Part shown: positions 17,261 through 25,511 of the stretch, in pieces
Layout of the letters: each line of letters starts with the position of its first letter
Numbering within the stretch: position 1 is the stretch's first letter
NCBI GenBank assembly: GCA_025141015.1
Contig: CP081098.1
Location: 310,001 to 374,000 of the forward strand
Origin: Rhodobacteraceae bacterium M382
GTDB lineage: Bacteria; Pseudomonadota; Alphaproteobacteria; Rhodobacterales; Rhodobacteraceae
Direction: 5' to 3'
DNA: 64,000 nucleotides
Translations under genes and position numbers: made by a program
The notes under the pieces: generated by a model
Database searches by the model: none
Seen by the model: only the letters and a program-made list of their open reading frames with translations
Told to the model about the DNA's origin: nothing

Positions 17261-18939
17261 GCCGGGGTTTCCGACTTGGGCATGTCTTCGATCAGGCGGG
17301 TTTCCAGCAATTGGCCGTTGCGATAGAGGATCGGATAGGCCACCGCGGCGATATGGCTGTTGAATTCGCGGAACGCGCGCAGGGTTTCCAGGTGGATGTC
17401 GCTGGTTTCGAAACTGTCGGTGGTGCCGTGTTGCAGCCGTTTCAGATGGCGTTTGCGGCTGTCGCGTTCGGCGCGTTTGATTTCGGTTTTTTCCAGGCTC
17501 AGCAGGCGGGCGCTTTCGAGATCGTCGGAGATCAACACGTTTGACGCCAGACGCATATTGGCCAGGATGCCTTCGTGCATCTGCACCAGCTCGCTCCAGC
17601 CGTCTTTGGAGAAGGTGGCACCTTTGGATCGCATCTCGCCGGCCAGGATGGTCAGGCGTTTGGCGACCACATCGCCGGCGGTCTCTAGCCGGATGGCGTA
17701 TTCCATCAGGTCACGGGCGATTTTTGCGTCTGCCTTGGAAAATTCGTCCGACGGCAATGCGGCGACAAACCCACGGATGCCTGACAGGCAATCGTTGACA
17801 TCATGGTCGATGGCCTGCACCGCCTTGATCTGGTCCTTGTCACCGGCCTGATACAGGTTGAGACAGGGTTGGAACATGGCTTCGACCAGATCGGCCATGC
17901 GCAGGAGTTCCCGTTTCAGCGCGGAGAGCGCCTGGGTCGGGCTGTGCACCTGGCGCAGGTTCAACGCGCTGGTCGGGCGCATCAAATCCTGGGTTTGTTC
18001 GGCGCGGATCGGATCCTTGATCAGGTTTTCAAATGGCGATTGCAGTTTGCGACAGAAGGGCAGCGCCAGAACCAGCAGCGAGGCGTTAAAGGCCAGATGC
18101 GCAGTGACCAGCATTTGCCCACCCTGCGGATCGCCCAACAACCCGGTGCGCAGGGCCAGATTGGCCCCGAACAGGGTGATCACCGCCCAGGTGCCCCGCA
18201 GGGCCAGATTGGCAAAGGGGATGCGGCGCGCCACCGGGTCCATGCCGCGCGACAGCCAGACCGGGATAAAGCCCGAGCCAAAGTTGGCCCCCAGCACCAG
18301 CGACAGACCAGCGGCAAAGGGGATGGCGCCGATCTGAACCAGGGTGACGCACATCAGGATGGCGGCGACGCTGGAATGCATGACAAAGGCCAGCGCCCCG
18401 CCCACAAGAAAGGCGGTGATATAGTCGCGGGCCAGATATTCCGCGATCGCGGGGAGAAAGGCGCTGTCGCGGATCGGGTCCATGGCTTCGCGCAGGAAGC
18501 GCAGAGAGATCAGGATAAAAGCGACGCCCATCAGGATGCGGCCCAATTGGCGGGCTTTGCGGGCTTCGGTTTTGACAAACAGATAGCCACCGATGGCCAG
18601 CAGCAGCGGCACCAGCCAGTCCAGTTTGAATGACAGGATCTGAATGATCAGCGCCGATCCCAGATCGCCGCCCAGCACGATCGCCAGGCCGGTGGGAAAG
18701 GTCAGCAACCCGCTGGCCGCGAACCCCGACGTCAGCAGCGCCACCGCCGCCGAGCTTTGCAGGACGATGGCCAATGCAATGCCCACCATGCTGGCCTGTG
18801 CATTGCTGCGTTGTCCGGTCAGAACACGTTGGAACGACGCGCCATAGCTGCGTTCGATGCCGGTGCGGACCATGCGCACCGCAAACAGCAGCAACATGGT
18901 CGCGCCTGCCAGGCTGATGAGAAAGCTAACAATTGCCAT
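17257..18939 (-). CDS. Na/Pi-cotransporter family protein with PhoU-like domain
   Basis: A 560-residue membrane protein of the NptA/YjbB class. Two inverted repeats of the SLC34-type core are marked by ALAIVLQSSAAVALLTSG (near 57-74) and FVMHSSVAAILM (near 188-199). About eight membrane helices are followed from roughly residue 330 by a cytosolic helical PhoU-like domain with repeated RMADLVEAM and RLETAGDVVAKRL stretches. E. coli YjbB, of this class, is reported to export phosphate, so direction of transport is open. Its placement inside an operon of phosphatase and amide-handling genes suggests it deals with phosphate set free by catabolism (inference). It lies 4 bases after the phosphatase gene. 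Confidence 0.87.
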   Translation of the reverse strand: MAIVSFLISLAGATMLLLFAVRMVRTGIERSYGASFQRVLTGQRSNAQASMVGIALAIVLQSSAAVALLTSGFAASGLLTFPTGLAIVLGGDLGSALIIQILSFKLDWLVPLLLAIGGYLFVKTEARKARQLGRILMGVAFILISLRFLREAMDPIRDSAFLPAIAEYLARDYITAFLVGGALAFVMHSSVAAILMCVTLVQIGAIPFAAGLSLVLGANFGSGFIPVWLSRGMDPVARRIPFANLALRGTWAVITLFGANLALRTGLLGDPQGGQMLVTAHLAFNASLLVLALPFCRKLQSPFENLIKDPIRAEQTQDLMRPTSALNLRQVHSPTQALSALKRELLRMADLVEAMFQPCLNLYQAGDKDQIKAVQAIDHDVNDCLSGIRGFVAALPSDEFSKADAKIARDLMEYAIRLETAGDVVAKRLTILAGEMRSKGATFSKDGWSELVQMHEGILANMRLASNVLISDDLESARLLSLEKTEIKRAERDSRKRHLKRLQHGTTDSFETSDIHLETLRAFREFNSHIAAVAYPILYRNGQLLETRLIEDMPKSETPA

Positions 18940-18943
18940 GCGT

Positions 18944-19717
18944 CTATCCGTGGATCAGGGTGAGAAGCTGTTGGTGCAGCGCAGGGGTCGCAGCCGAGAC
19001 GACGCGCCCGTCCGACTCCATCGTCAGCGGATTTCCGTCCCAATCCGTCATGATCCCGCCTGCGGCCTGGATCACGACAGAGACGGGCATGTAGTCATAG
19101 GGCTGCAGGTCATAGTCGATCACCGCGTCCACATGACCGGCAGCCAGCAGAGCATGAGGATAGCAGTCATAGGCAAATCGGCGGGTCTGGCCGGCGCGGG
19201 TCAGACGATCAAACAGGGCCGGATAATCGCGATAGATCTTTTCGCCTTCGTTGATGAACAGGATCGACTGGTTCAGATCGGTTTGGGTCGAAGTGTGGAC
19301 CGGGTCGCCGTGGAGCGTGGTCTGATGACCACGGACCCCGACAAAGGTTTCGTTCAGGGCCGGCATTCCGATCACGCCGATCTGCGGCACCCCGTCAACC
19401 AGATGCCCCAGCAGAAACCCGAACAGCGGATGGCCCGACAGAAACGAACGGGTGCCGTCGATGGGATCGACAATCCACAGGTTGCGGCTGTCTCCACCGG
19501 TGATCCCCTCTTCTTCGCCAAAGACGCCGTGATCGGGGAAATGTTCGCTCAGATAGGCACGGACCTGCGCTTCGACGCCTTTGTCGGCCTGGGTGACCGG
19601 GCTTTCGTCGGATTTGAAATCAATGCCCAGCGCGCCGCGAAAATATCCGCGTGCGGCGTCGGCTGCGATGTCGGCGATGCGGGTTGCGTGTTCGACCAGA
19701 TCAGACTGTGTCAGCAT
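18944..19717 (-). CDS. Inositol-monophosphatase-family phosphatase (HisN-like)
   Basis: A 257-residue Mg2+-dependent, lithium-type phosphatase. The metal motifs are GEEEG (near 71-75), WIVDPIDGTRSF (near 87-98) and a C-terminal YDLQPYDYMPVSVVIQAAGG. The family covers inositol monophosphatase, histidinol-phosphatase HisN, and 3'-phosphonucleotide or fructose-bisphosphatases. The EEEG/DPIDGT pattern resembles the HisN subgroup. The gene is not near his genes; it overlaps the DeoR-type regulator by 17 bases and precedes the Na/Pi transporter, so a small organic phosphate from the same pathway is an equally good substrate. Confidence 0.85.
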   Translation of the reverse strand: MLTQSDLVEHATRIADIAADAARGYFRGALGIDFKSDESPVTQADKGVEAQVRAYLSEHFPDHGVFGEEEGITGGDSRNLWIVDPIDGTRSFLSGHPLFGFLLGHLVDGVPQIGVIGMPALNETFVGVRGHQTTLHGDPVHTSTQTDLNQSILFINEGEKIYRDYPALFDRLTRAGQTRRFAYDCYPHALLAAGHVDAVIDYDLQPYDYMPVSVVIQAAGGIMTDWDGNPLTMESDGRVVSAATPALHQQLLTLIHG

Positions 19718-20516
19718 TGCGGGTCTTTCCGTCTGCGAGAAGTGTCGTGATGTCCCAATCGGCCAGCGCCTGTGCCAGAGTCGGATCTGGGGTCTGGTCG
19801 GTCACCATGTCGTCGACCTGGGACGGTTTCAGCCCGATGTGGGGGGCTTTTTCGTTGAATTTGTGATGGGTCATCGCCATCAGCACACGGTCGGCATTTT
19901 CGGCAATGATCCCGCCCAGGTCGGCTTCGGCGGCGTTGAGATACAGAAAGCCGCGTTTGGGTGACAGGGCATCGGCGCTGAGCACGGCCATGTCGAAGGA
20001 GAACCGACGGGCCTGTTTTTCGGTGACATAGCCAAAGGCACCGCGTTCGTCGCTTTGCATTTCTCCGCCCAGCAGATGCACCCGGTTGTCATTCTGGCTG
20101 ACCAGGGTCTGGGCCACACCGATGGAATTGGTTGCCACGGTCAAATTCGACCGGCGGCTCAGCTTTTCCGCGACAAAGGCCGTGGTCGAGCCAACATCGA
20201 GAAACAGGCACATGCCGTCATGGATCTGGTCCACCACACCGGCCGCGATGACGCGTTTTTCGGCAGCATTCTGGGAGATGCGGCGGAAGAAGCTGGGGTC
20301 GTTCTTGTTTCCGACCAGATAGGCACCGCCGTGTACGCGGGCGACTTCGCCGGATTTGGACAGGGATTTGATGGTTCGACGCACGGTTTCTTCGGAGACG
20401 TCCAGCGCCTTGGCCAGATCGGCGCTGCGGGCGGATCCACCCAATCGACGCAACGCTTCGATCAATTCGACCTCTCGATGTGTGTGTGGCGCCCGAACTT
20501 GCACATTTATCCCCAT
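19701..20516 (-). CDS. DeoR/GlpR-family transcriptional regulator
   Basis: A 271-residue repressor-type regulator. The N-terminal winged helix (EALRRLGGSARSADLAKALD then VSEETVRRTIKSLSKSGEV) carries the DeoR signature and is followed by VHGGAYL. The C-terminal sugar-phosphate sensor domain includes LFLDVGSTTAFVAEKL and VHLLGGEM. Members of this family usually respond to phosphorylated metabolites such as glycerol 3-phosphate or sugar phosphates. It heads the minus-strand array and is divergent from the phosphodiesterase-like gene. The 166-base region between them holds several ACACAAA-type repeats that could be its operators. Confidence 0.87.
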   Translation of the reverse strand: MGINVQVRAPHTHREVELIEALRRLGGSARSADLAKALDVSEETVRRTIKSLSKSGEVARVHGGAYLVGNKNDPSFFRRISQNAAEKRVIAAGVVDQIHDGMCLFLDVGSTTAFVAEKLSRRSNLTVATNSIGVAQTLVSQNDNRVHLLGGEMQSDERGAFGYVTEKQARRFSFDMAVLSADALSPKRGFLYLNAAEADLGGIIAENADRVLMAMTHHKFNEKAPHIGLKPSQVDDMVTDQTPDPTLAQALADWDITTLLADGKTRNADTV

Positions 20517-20682
20517 TTACCCAAACAATTCACACAAAGACACACAAACTTCACAATTATCAAGCTCTTTTTTGTTGAGCGATGTGTGGATTTGTGGAAA
20601 GTCGGGATGTGTCAGGGTCAGGGACCGAGGGGTCCGTCGCGTGATCCGGCCCCCAGAAATCGAGCGTCGGCAGGAAAATCAG
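20517..20682. promoter_or_regulatory. Divergent regulatory region with CACA-rich inverted repeats
   Basis: Two clusters of the same word in opposite orientation are visible. CACACAAAGACACACAAAC at 20531-20549 faces TGTGTGGATTTGTGGA at 20583-20598, whose complement reads TCCACAAATCCACACA. A further short palindrome (GCTC ... GAGC) lies between them. The region separates the DeoR-type regulator from the phosphodiesterase-like gene, so it should contain both promoters; the repeats are candidate DeoR-family operators. Confidence 0.5.
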
Positions 20683-22224
20683 ATGACCGAAAACCGGAAT
20701 GTTCTCTTTGTTATCATCGACCAATTGCGGGCCGATTGCCTGTTCGGGTCACTGGCGGATCATGTGGATTTGCCCAACCTGCGCGCCCTGATGGACGAGG
20801 CTGTGACCTTTACCCGACATTTTTCGGTGACCAACCCCTGCGGCCCGTCACGCGCGTCGATCCTGACCGGGCAATATGCGATGAATCACCGGTCGGTGCG
20901 CAATGGCACCCCGTTGCGCCACGATGCGCCCAATATCGCGACCAGTATGCGTAAGGCCGGGTATCTGCCGCTGTTGTTCGGGTATACCGACACCTCGCAG
21001 GATCCGCGTGTCTTTGATGCGGATGATCCGTTTCTGACATCATATGAAACCCCGATGCCCGGGTTTCACGAGGTGATGGAAATGCGCCAGGAAATGTCGA
21101 TACCCTGGCGGTCGCATTTGATGAACCAGGGCTATGAATTCGACAGGTATTGGGATGTCTACACACCCGTTTCTCCGGCTGGCGCGCCGCCGCGGTTGAA
21201 CGATCCGGCGCTGTATCGGGCCGAGGACAGCGATACCGCGTTTCTGACGGATGCGTTTCTGAACCACATGCCGGCCTGTCGTGATCAGGGGTGGTTTGCG
21301 CATTTGACCTATATTCGGCCCCACCCACCATTGGTGGCCCCTGCGCCCTATAACGACATGTATGATCCGGATAGTTTGCCCAGCCCCGTCGGTCTGGACA
21401 CGGCCGCAGCGGAAACCGCGCTGCATCCGTTCTTTGGTCCGGCGTTGGGCTATGCGACCCCGGCCAAATTTGTCGAAGGGTTTCCGGATCTGGAGCCAAC
21501 GGAGGACAATATCCAGACCCTGCGGGCGATCTATCTGGGGTTGGCAACCGAAGTGGACCACCATGTGGGGCGGGTCGTGCAATTTCTCAAGGACAGCGGG
21601 CAATACGACAGCACGTTGATCGTGGTGACGGCCGATCACGGCGAAATGCTGGGAGATCGTCATGCGTGGGGCAAGATGAATGTTCATGATGCGGCCTATC
21701 ACACCCCGCTGATCATCCGGCAGCCCGGCAATGCCGCGCGCGCGGGGACCCGGATCACAGCGCCGACAGAGTCGATTGATGTCACACCGACGATCCTGGA
21801 CTGGATCGGGCAGGAGATCCCCAATTCCATGGACGGGCGGTCGCTGTTGCCGTTGCTGCGCGGGGAGAGGCCGCAGGATTGGCGGCCGTATACGTTTTCC
21901 GAGCTGGATTTCGGGGCTCCGATGCAGCCGACCGTCTGGCAGACCGCATTGGGGACGGATGCCAGCGAGTCCAATCTGAGCATCCTGCGGGACGATCGAT
22001 TTACCTTGGTCGAATTTGCCGCCGACCTGGCCCCGATGCTGTTTGATGGGGGCGGTGCCGGATCCGACGCCTTGGTGAATGTTGCGGACAGGCCGGAGTA
22101 TCAGGCGGATCTGGCCCGGTTGACGCGACAGATGCTGCGCCATCGCATGAAGAACATGGATCACACGTTGTCGTTGACGACGATTACCGATGCTGGTGCC
22201 GTGGTTCGGCCACGGCGCGGCTGA
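20683..22224 (+). CDS. Phosphonate monoester hydrolase/phosphodiesterase-type sulfatase-superfamily enzyme
   Basis: A 513-residue alkaline-phosphatase-superfamily hydrolase. Cys53 in NPCGPSRASILTGQ is the C-x-P-S-R formylglycine site; D13, D318 and H319 (TADHGEMLGD) and K331 are further expected active-site residues. The overall layout, including YIRPHPPLVAPAPYNDMY, ESIDVTPTILDWIG and the C-terminal RMKNMDHTLS, matches my recollection of the Rhizobium phosphonate monoester hydrolase/phosphodiesterase more than classical arylsulfatases. The ATG at 20683 gives the natural N-terminus. No signal peptide is seen, so it is probably cytosolic. It is divergent from the DeoR-type regulator. Activity needs a formylglycine-generating enzyme encoded elsewhere. 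Confidence 0.78.
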   Translation: MTENRNVLFVIIDQLRADCLFGSLADHVDLPNLRALMDEAVTFTRHFSVTNPCGPSRASILTGQYAMNHRSVRNGTPLRHDAPNIATSMRKAGYLPLLFGYTDTSQDPRVFDADDPFLTSYETPMPGFHEVMEMRQEMSIPWRSHLMNQGYEFDRYWDVYTPVSPAGAPPRLNDPALYRAEDSDTAFLTDAFLNHMPACRDQGWFAHLTYIRPHPPLVAPAPYNDMYDPDSLPSPVGLDTAAAETALHPFFGPALGYATPAKFVEGFPDLEPTEDNIQTLRAIYLGLATEVDHHVGRVVQFLKDSGQYDSTLIVVTADHGEMLGDRHAWGKMNVHDAAYHTPLIIRQPGNAARAGTRITAPTESIDVTPTILDWIGQEIPNSMDGRSLLPLLRGERPQDWRPYTFSELDFGAPMQPTVWQTALGTDASESNLSILRDDRFTLVEFAADLAPMLFDGGGAGSDALVNVADRPEYQADLARLTRQMLRHRMKNMDHTLSLTTITDAGAVVRPRRG

Positions 22225-22395
22225 GGCGCAACGGGGGCGCAACGGGGGCGCGGCTGAGGGGACAGCGAGGGCGGATCCGGCCCTGACAGTGCTTTTCATG
22301 TTCAGGATTTTCTTGTAATCGCCGGATGGGTGGGCAAGGGTCCGCGGGATGGGCCCGGACGGACCCGGATGGACCTGTCAGGCAAAGGATCTGCT

Positions 22396-23286
22396 ATGGA
22401 TATGCGCGCGATCGCCATGGGGCTGATGTTTGCGTTGATGTGGTCATCGGCCTTCACATCGGCACGGATTATTGTTCAGGATGCCTCGCCGTTGTTTTCG
22501 CTGGCAGTCCGATTCCTGATTTCCGGGCTGATCGGGGTCGCGATTGCCCGTGCCATGGGGCAGAGCTGGCGGCTGACGCCGTTGCAATGGCGCGCCACGA
22601 TCCTGTTCGGAATTTGCCAGAACGCGCTGTATCTGGGGCTGAACTTTGTCGCGATGCAGACGGTTGAGGCGTCGCTGGCGGCGATCATCGCATCGACCAT
22701 GCCGTTGCTGGTGGCGCTGGCGACCTGGTTGGTGATGGGGGAAAAGCTGAAACCGCTGGGGTTTGCCGGGCTGATCGCCGGTATTGTCGGCGTGGCGCTG
22801 ATCATGGGGACGCGGATCGGGTCGGGAACCGATATGTTCGGCGTGCTGTTGTGCTGTATCGGCGTGCTGGCGCTGACCTTTGCCACATTGGCGGTGCGGG
22901 GGGCGATTTCGGGCGGCAATTTCATGATGGTTGTGGGGTTGCAGATGCTGGTGGGGTCCGCCGTGTTGTTTGTCGTGGCACCGCTGACCGAGGATATTTT
23001 TGTCAACCCGACGGTGCGTTTGGGGTTGGCCTTTGCCTATACCACGTTGGTGCCGGGGTTGGCGGCGACGTTGATCTGGGTGCTGTTGCTGAACCGGATC
23101 GGCCCGATTCGGGCGGCGACCTTCCATTTTCTCAACCCGGTGTTCGGGGTTGCAATTGCCGCCGTGTTGCTGGGGGAAAAGTTGGGCCCGCTGGATGTGG
23201 TAGGTGTGCTGGTCGTGACCGTGGGCATTCTGGCTGTGCAGCTGTCCCGGCAACCGGAGCGCTCCCGTCCGGTCACGCAGGGCTGA
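22396..23286 (+). CDS. DMT-superfamily (EamA) transporter
   Basis: A 296-residue inner-membrane protein with ten predicted hydrophobic helices in two EamA repeats. The first repeat begins AIAMGLMFALMWSSAFTSAR and the second ends with a helix pair around FHFLNPVFGVAIAAVLLGEK, typical of drug/metabolite exporters. The ATG at 22396 has AAAGGA six bases upstream; the frame is open further upstream but without membrane character. The substrate is unknown. It follows the phosphodiesterase-like gene by 171 bases on the same strand, and a short duplicated GC-rich stretch just after the hydrolase stop separates the two. Confidence 0.82.
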   Translation: MDMRAIAMGLMFALMWSSAFTSARIIVQDASPLFSLAVRFLISGLIGVAIARAMGQSWRLTPLQWRATILFGICQNALYLGLNFVAMQTVEASLAAIIASTMPLLVALATWLVMGEKLKPLGFAGLIAGIVGVALIMGTRIGSGTDMFGVLLCCIGVLALTFATLAVRGAISGGNFMMVVGLQMLVGSAVLFVVAPLTEDIFVNPTVRLGLAFAYTTLVPGLAATLIWVLLLNRIGPIRAATFHFLNPVFGVAIAAVLLGEKLGPLDVVGVLVVTVGILAVQLSRQPERSRPVTQG

Positions 23287-23298
23287 CGCCCGGCGAGA

Positions 23299-23337
23299 CC
23301 CGTTGGGCGTGGCCGCGCCGGTCGGCGCGGCGGGTGC
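23299..23337. repeat. REP-like palindromic element, copy 2
   Basis: CCCGTTGGGCGTGGC is followed by a perfect 8-bp stem (GCCGCGCC, loop GGTC, complement) at 23312-23331. The leader is shared with 2931-2975, whose stem differs in sequence. It lies between the DMT transporter and msrB. Confidence 0.5.
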
Positions 23338-23424
23338 ACAGATCCGCGAGACGTTGAAATAATAGTTGGAAATCGCCCGGGGCCAGCCCATCTGTTGACG
23401 AACGACAAAACATCGGAGGATGAC

Positions 23425-23874
23425 ATGCGCCAATACACCAAGGATCCCGACGCCGTTGCCGCCCTTTCGCCCGAGGAATACCGCGTGACCCAGCAATCGG
23501 GCACGGAGCGACCGGGCACTGGCAAATTGTTGGAGAACAAGGATCCCGGGATCTATGTGGATATCGTATCCGGCGAGCCGCTGTTTGCATCGTCGGACAA
23601 ATACGAAAGCGGCTGTGGCTGGCCGAGTTTCACCAAGCCGATCGAACCGGCCCATGTTGCCGAGATCGAAGACCGGACATTGGGCATGATCCGCACCGAA
23701 GTGCGGTCGACCCATGGCGACAGCCATCTGGGCCATGTGTTTCCGGATGGCCCGCGGGATCGGGGTGGGCTGCGGTATTGCATCAACTCGGCGTCATTGC
23801 GGTTCGTGCATCGCGACGACATGGAGGCCGAAGGCTATGGGGATTATCTGAACCAGGTGGAGGACATCGCATGA
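23425..23874 (+). CDS. msrB: Peptide-methionine (R)-S-oxide reductase
   Basis: A 149-residue MsrB that reduces the R epimer of methionine sulfoxide in proteins. The catalytic cysteine lies in [13 protein letters not shown], and the conserved SGCGWPSF and [10 protein letters not shown] motifs are present. The two CxxC zinc pairs of zinc-type MsrB are missing (DKYES and HGDSH at the expected places), so this is the zinc-free form. I start at the ATG at 23425, preceded by GGAGG; an upstream in-frame TTG would add ten poorly supported residues. It overlaps msrA by 4 bases. Confidence 0.92.
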   Translation: MRQYTKDPDAVAALSPEEYRVTQQSGTERPGTGKLLENKDPGIYVDIVSGEPLFASSDKYESGCGWPSFTKPIEPAHVAEIEDRTLGMIRTEVRSTHGDSHLGHVFPDGPRDRGGLRYCINSASLRFVHRDDMEAEGYGDYLNQVEDIA

Positions 23875-24383
23875 GCACCACGCAACGCGCCGTTTTGGCG
23901 GGGGGATGTTTCTGGGGGATGCAGGAGTTGATCCGGCATCGTCCGGGCGTGATTTCGACCCGTGTGGGATACACCGGAGGCGATGTGCCCAATGCCACCT
24001 ATCGCAATCACGGCACCCATGCCGAAGGCATCGAGATCGTGTTTGATCCGGCCCGTACATCCTATCGTGAGATGTTGGAGTTCTTCTTTCAGATCCATGA
24101 CCCGACGACCACGAACCGGCAGGGCAATGATGTCGGGATGAGCTATCGGTCAGCGATCTATTTTGTCGACGAGACGCAAAAGGCGGTGGCAGAGGACACC
24201 ATTGCCGATGTCGAGGCGTCAGGGATCTGGCCCGGCAAGGTTGTCACCGAAGTCGAGCCGGTTGGCGCGTTCTGGGAGGCGGAACCGGACCATCAGGATT
24301 ATCTGCAACGTTTGCCACAGGGCTATACCTGCCATTTCCCGCGCCCGGATTGGGTGTTGCCGAAACGGGCGCAGGCCTCCTGA
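23871..24383 (+). CDS. msrA: Peptide-methionine (S)-S-oxide reductase
   Basis: A 170-residue MsrA, partner of MsrB for the S epimer. The catalytic motif [10 protein letters not shown] is at residues 10-19, followed by [20 protein letters not shown], the family fingerprint. [20 protein letters not shown] and YRSAIYF complete the conserved core. The ATG overlaps the msrB stop (ATGA), so the two are translated together and would repair both methionine sulfoxide epimers. The downstream palindromes probably end the transcript. Confidence 0.94.
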   Translation: MSTTQRAVLAGGCFWGMQELIRHRPGVISTRVGYTGGDVPNATYRNHGTHAEGIEIVFDPARTSYREMLEFFFQIHDPTTTNRQGNDVGMSYRSAIYFVDETQKAVAEDTIADVEASGIWPGKVVTEVEPVGAFWEAEPDHQDYLQRLPQGYTCHFPRPDWVLPKRAQAS

Positions 24384-24396
24384 GCAAGGGCCGGAC

Positions 24397-24443
24397 GGTG
24401 CGTGCAAGCACGCACCCTACGCAGGGTCGGCTGCGGCTGACCC
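24397..24443. terminator. Paired palindromes between msrA and the LysR gene
   Basis: A perfect palindrome GGTGCGTGCAAGCACGCACC (24397-24416) and an imperfect GGGTC ... GACCC hairpin (24424-24443) lie between two convergent genes. There is no clear T-tract, so this may be a repeat element with terminator activity rather than a classical terminator. Confidence 0.45.
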
Positions 24444-24451
24444 GTGGTGGA

Positions 24452-25375
24452 TCAGCTGGTCGTCGGCCAGTCTGGTCCGCCGCCGGGATCCAGGGCCATT
24501 TCGGCCCGGATCCAATCGGCGAATGCGGTGATATGCGGCGAGTTGTCCGCCTGGGGAGACAACAGCAGGTAGTAGGCTTCGGGCATTCGGGCGCGATGGG
24601 CAAACGGGGCGATCAGCTGTCCGGTTTTGAGCAGCCGCAGGGCAATCGCATCATGCACGAGACACATCCCGCCGCCCGTCATCGCCACCGACAGGCTGAC
24701 CAGATATGTGGTGGAATAGGTGATTGGGGGATCTGGCCACGGCAGGTCCTGATCCTCGGCCCAGCTGGCCCAATTGGCCAACAGATTTGAACAATCATAC
24801 AGCGGATGATCGGCCAGCGTATCCAGCGTGACCGGATACCCCGGCGCACAGACCGGGTAATAGTGATCCCCCCGCAGGATTTCGGTGCGCACCGTATCGG
24901 ATGGGCGCAGGGAATAGCGGATTTCAATATCCGCGCCTTCGGCCATTTCGCGGGGTTCCCACAGTTCGGTTGACAGGCTCAGCCGGACCTCGGGGTGTTG
25001 CGCATAGAACCGCGGCAACCGGGGGGCCAGCCAATTCACCGCAAAGGTAATATTGGACTGCACCCGCACCACATTCTGTTGCGTGCCGGTGATGGCGCGG
25101 GTGCCGCGCACCAAGGTGTGAAACGCCTCGCGCACCACAGGCAGATAGGTGATCCCGGATTCGGTCAGCACCAGCGCCCGGGGGCGGCGGTGAAACAGGG
25201 GCCGGCCCAGATGCGATTCGAGCGATTTGATCTGCTGGCTGACCGCGCTTTGGGTCATGTTCAGATCCCGCGCCGCGCCGGTGAATGACAGGTGGCGGGC
25301 GGCGGCTTCGAATGTGCGCAGCCAGCCGAGAGGAGGGAGGGCGTTTTTCATGTTCATAATCTTGGCATAAGTCAT
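24452..25375 (-). CDS. LysR-family transcriptional regulator (GcvA-like)
   Basis: A 307-residue LysR regulator. The N-terminal helix-turn-helix (RTFEAAARHLSFTGAARDLN, then MTQSAVSQQIKSLE) is of the GcvA/AmpR subgroup; the C-terminal domain has the periplasmic-binding-protein-like sensor fold. Three in-frame ATGs (25375, 25357, 25351) are possible; I keep the first, but the last gives the more usual N-terminus. It is divergent from the class II aldolase, Rieske oxygenase and PanB-like operon, and the 136-base gap between them should contain its binding site, so it probably controls that operon. Confidence 0.88.
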   Translation of the reverse strand: MTYAKIMNMKNALPPLGWLRTFEAAARHLSFTGAARDLNMTQSAVSQQIKSLESHLGRPLFHRRPRALVLTESGITYLPVVREAFHTLVRGTRAITGTQQNVVRVQSNITFAVNWLAPRLPRFYAQHPEVRLSLSTELWEPREMAEGADIEIRYSLRPSDTVRTEILRGDHYYPVCAPGYPVTLDTLADHPLYDCSNLLANWASWAEDQDLPWPDPPITYSTTYLVSLSVAMTGGGMCLVHDAIALRLLKTGQLIAPFAHRARMPEAYYLLLSPQADNSPHITAFADWIRAEMALDPGGGPDWPTTS

Positions 25376-25511
25376 GCTAATGGCAAGATGCGTTTTTTTT
25401 CGTTGGTCAAATGCGGGCGCAAGATGCAGGTTTTAGCGATCAGATCCGACCCCTCCGATCCCCGGGGACCTCTTTCGGGACTACCCCCAGGACTTACCAA
25501 GGACAGAATTT

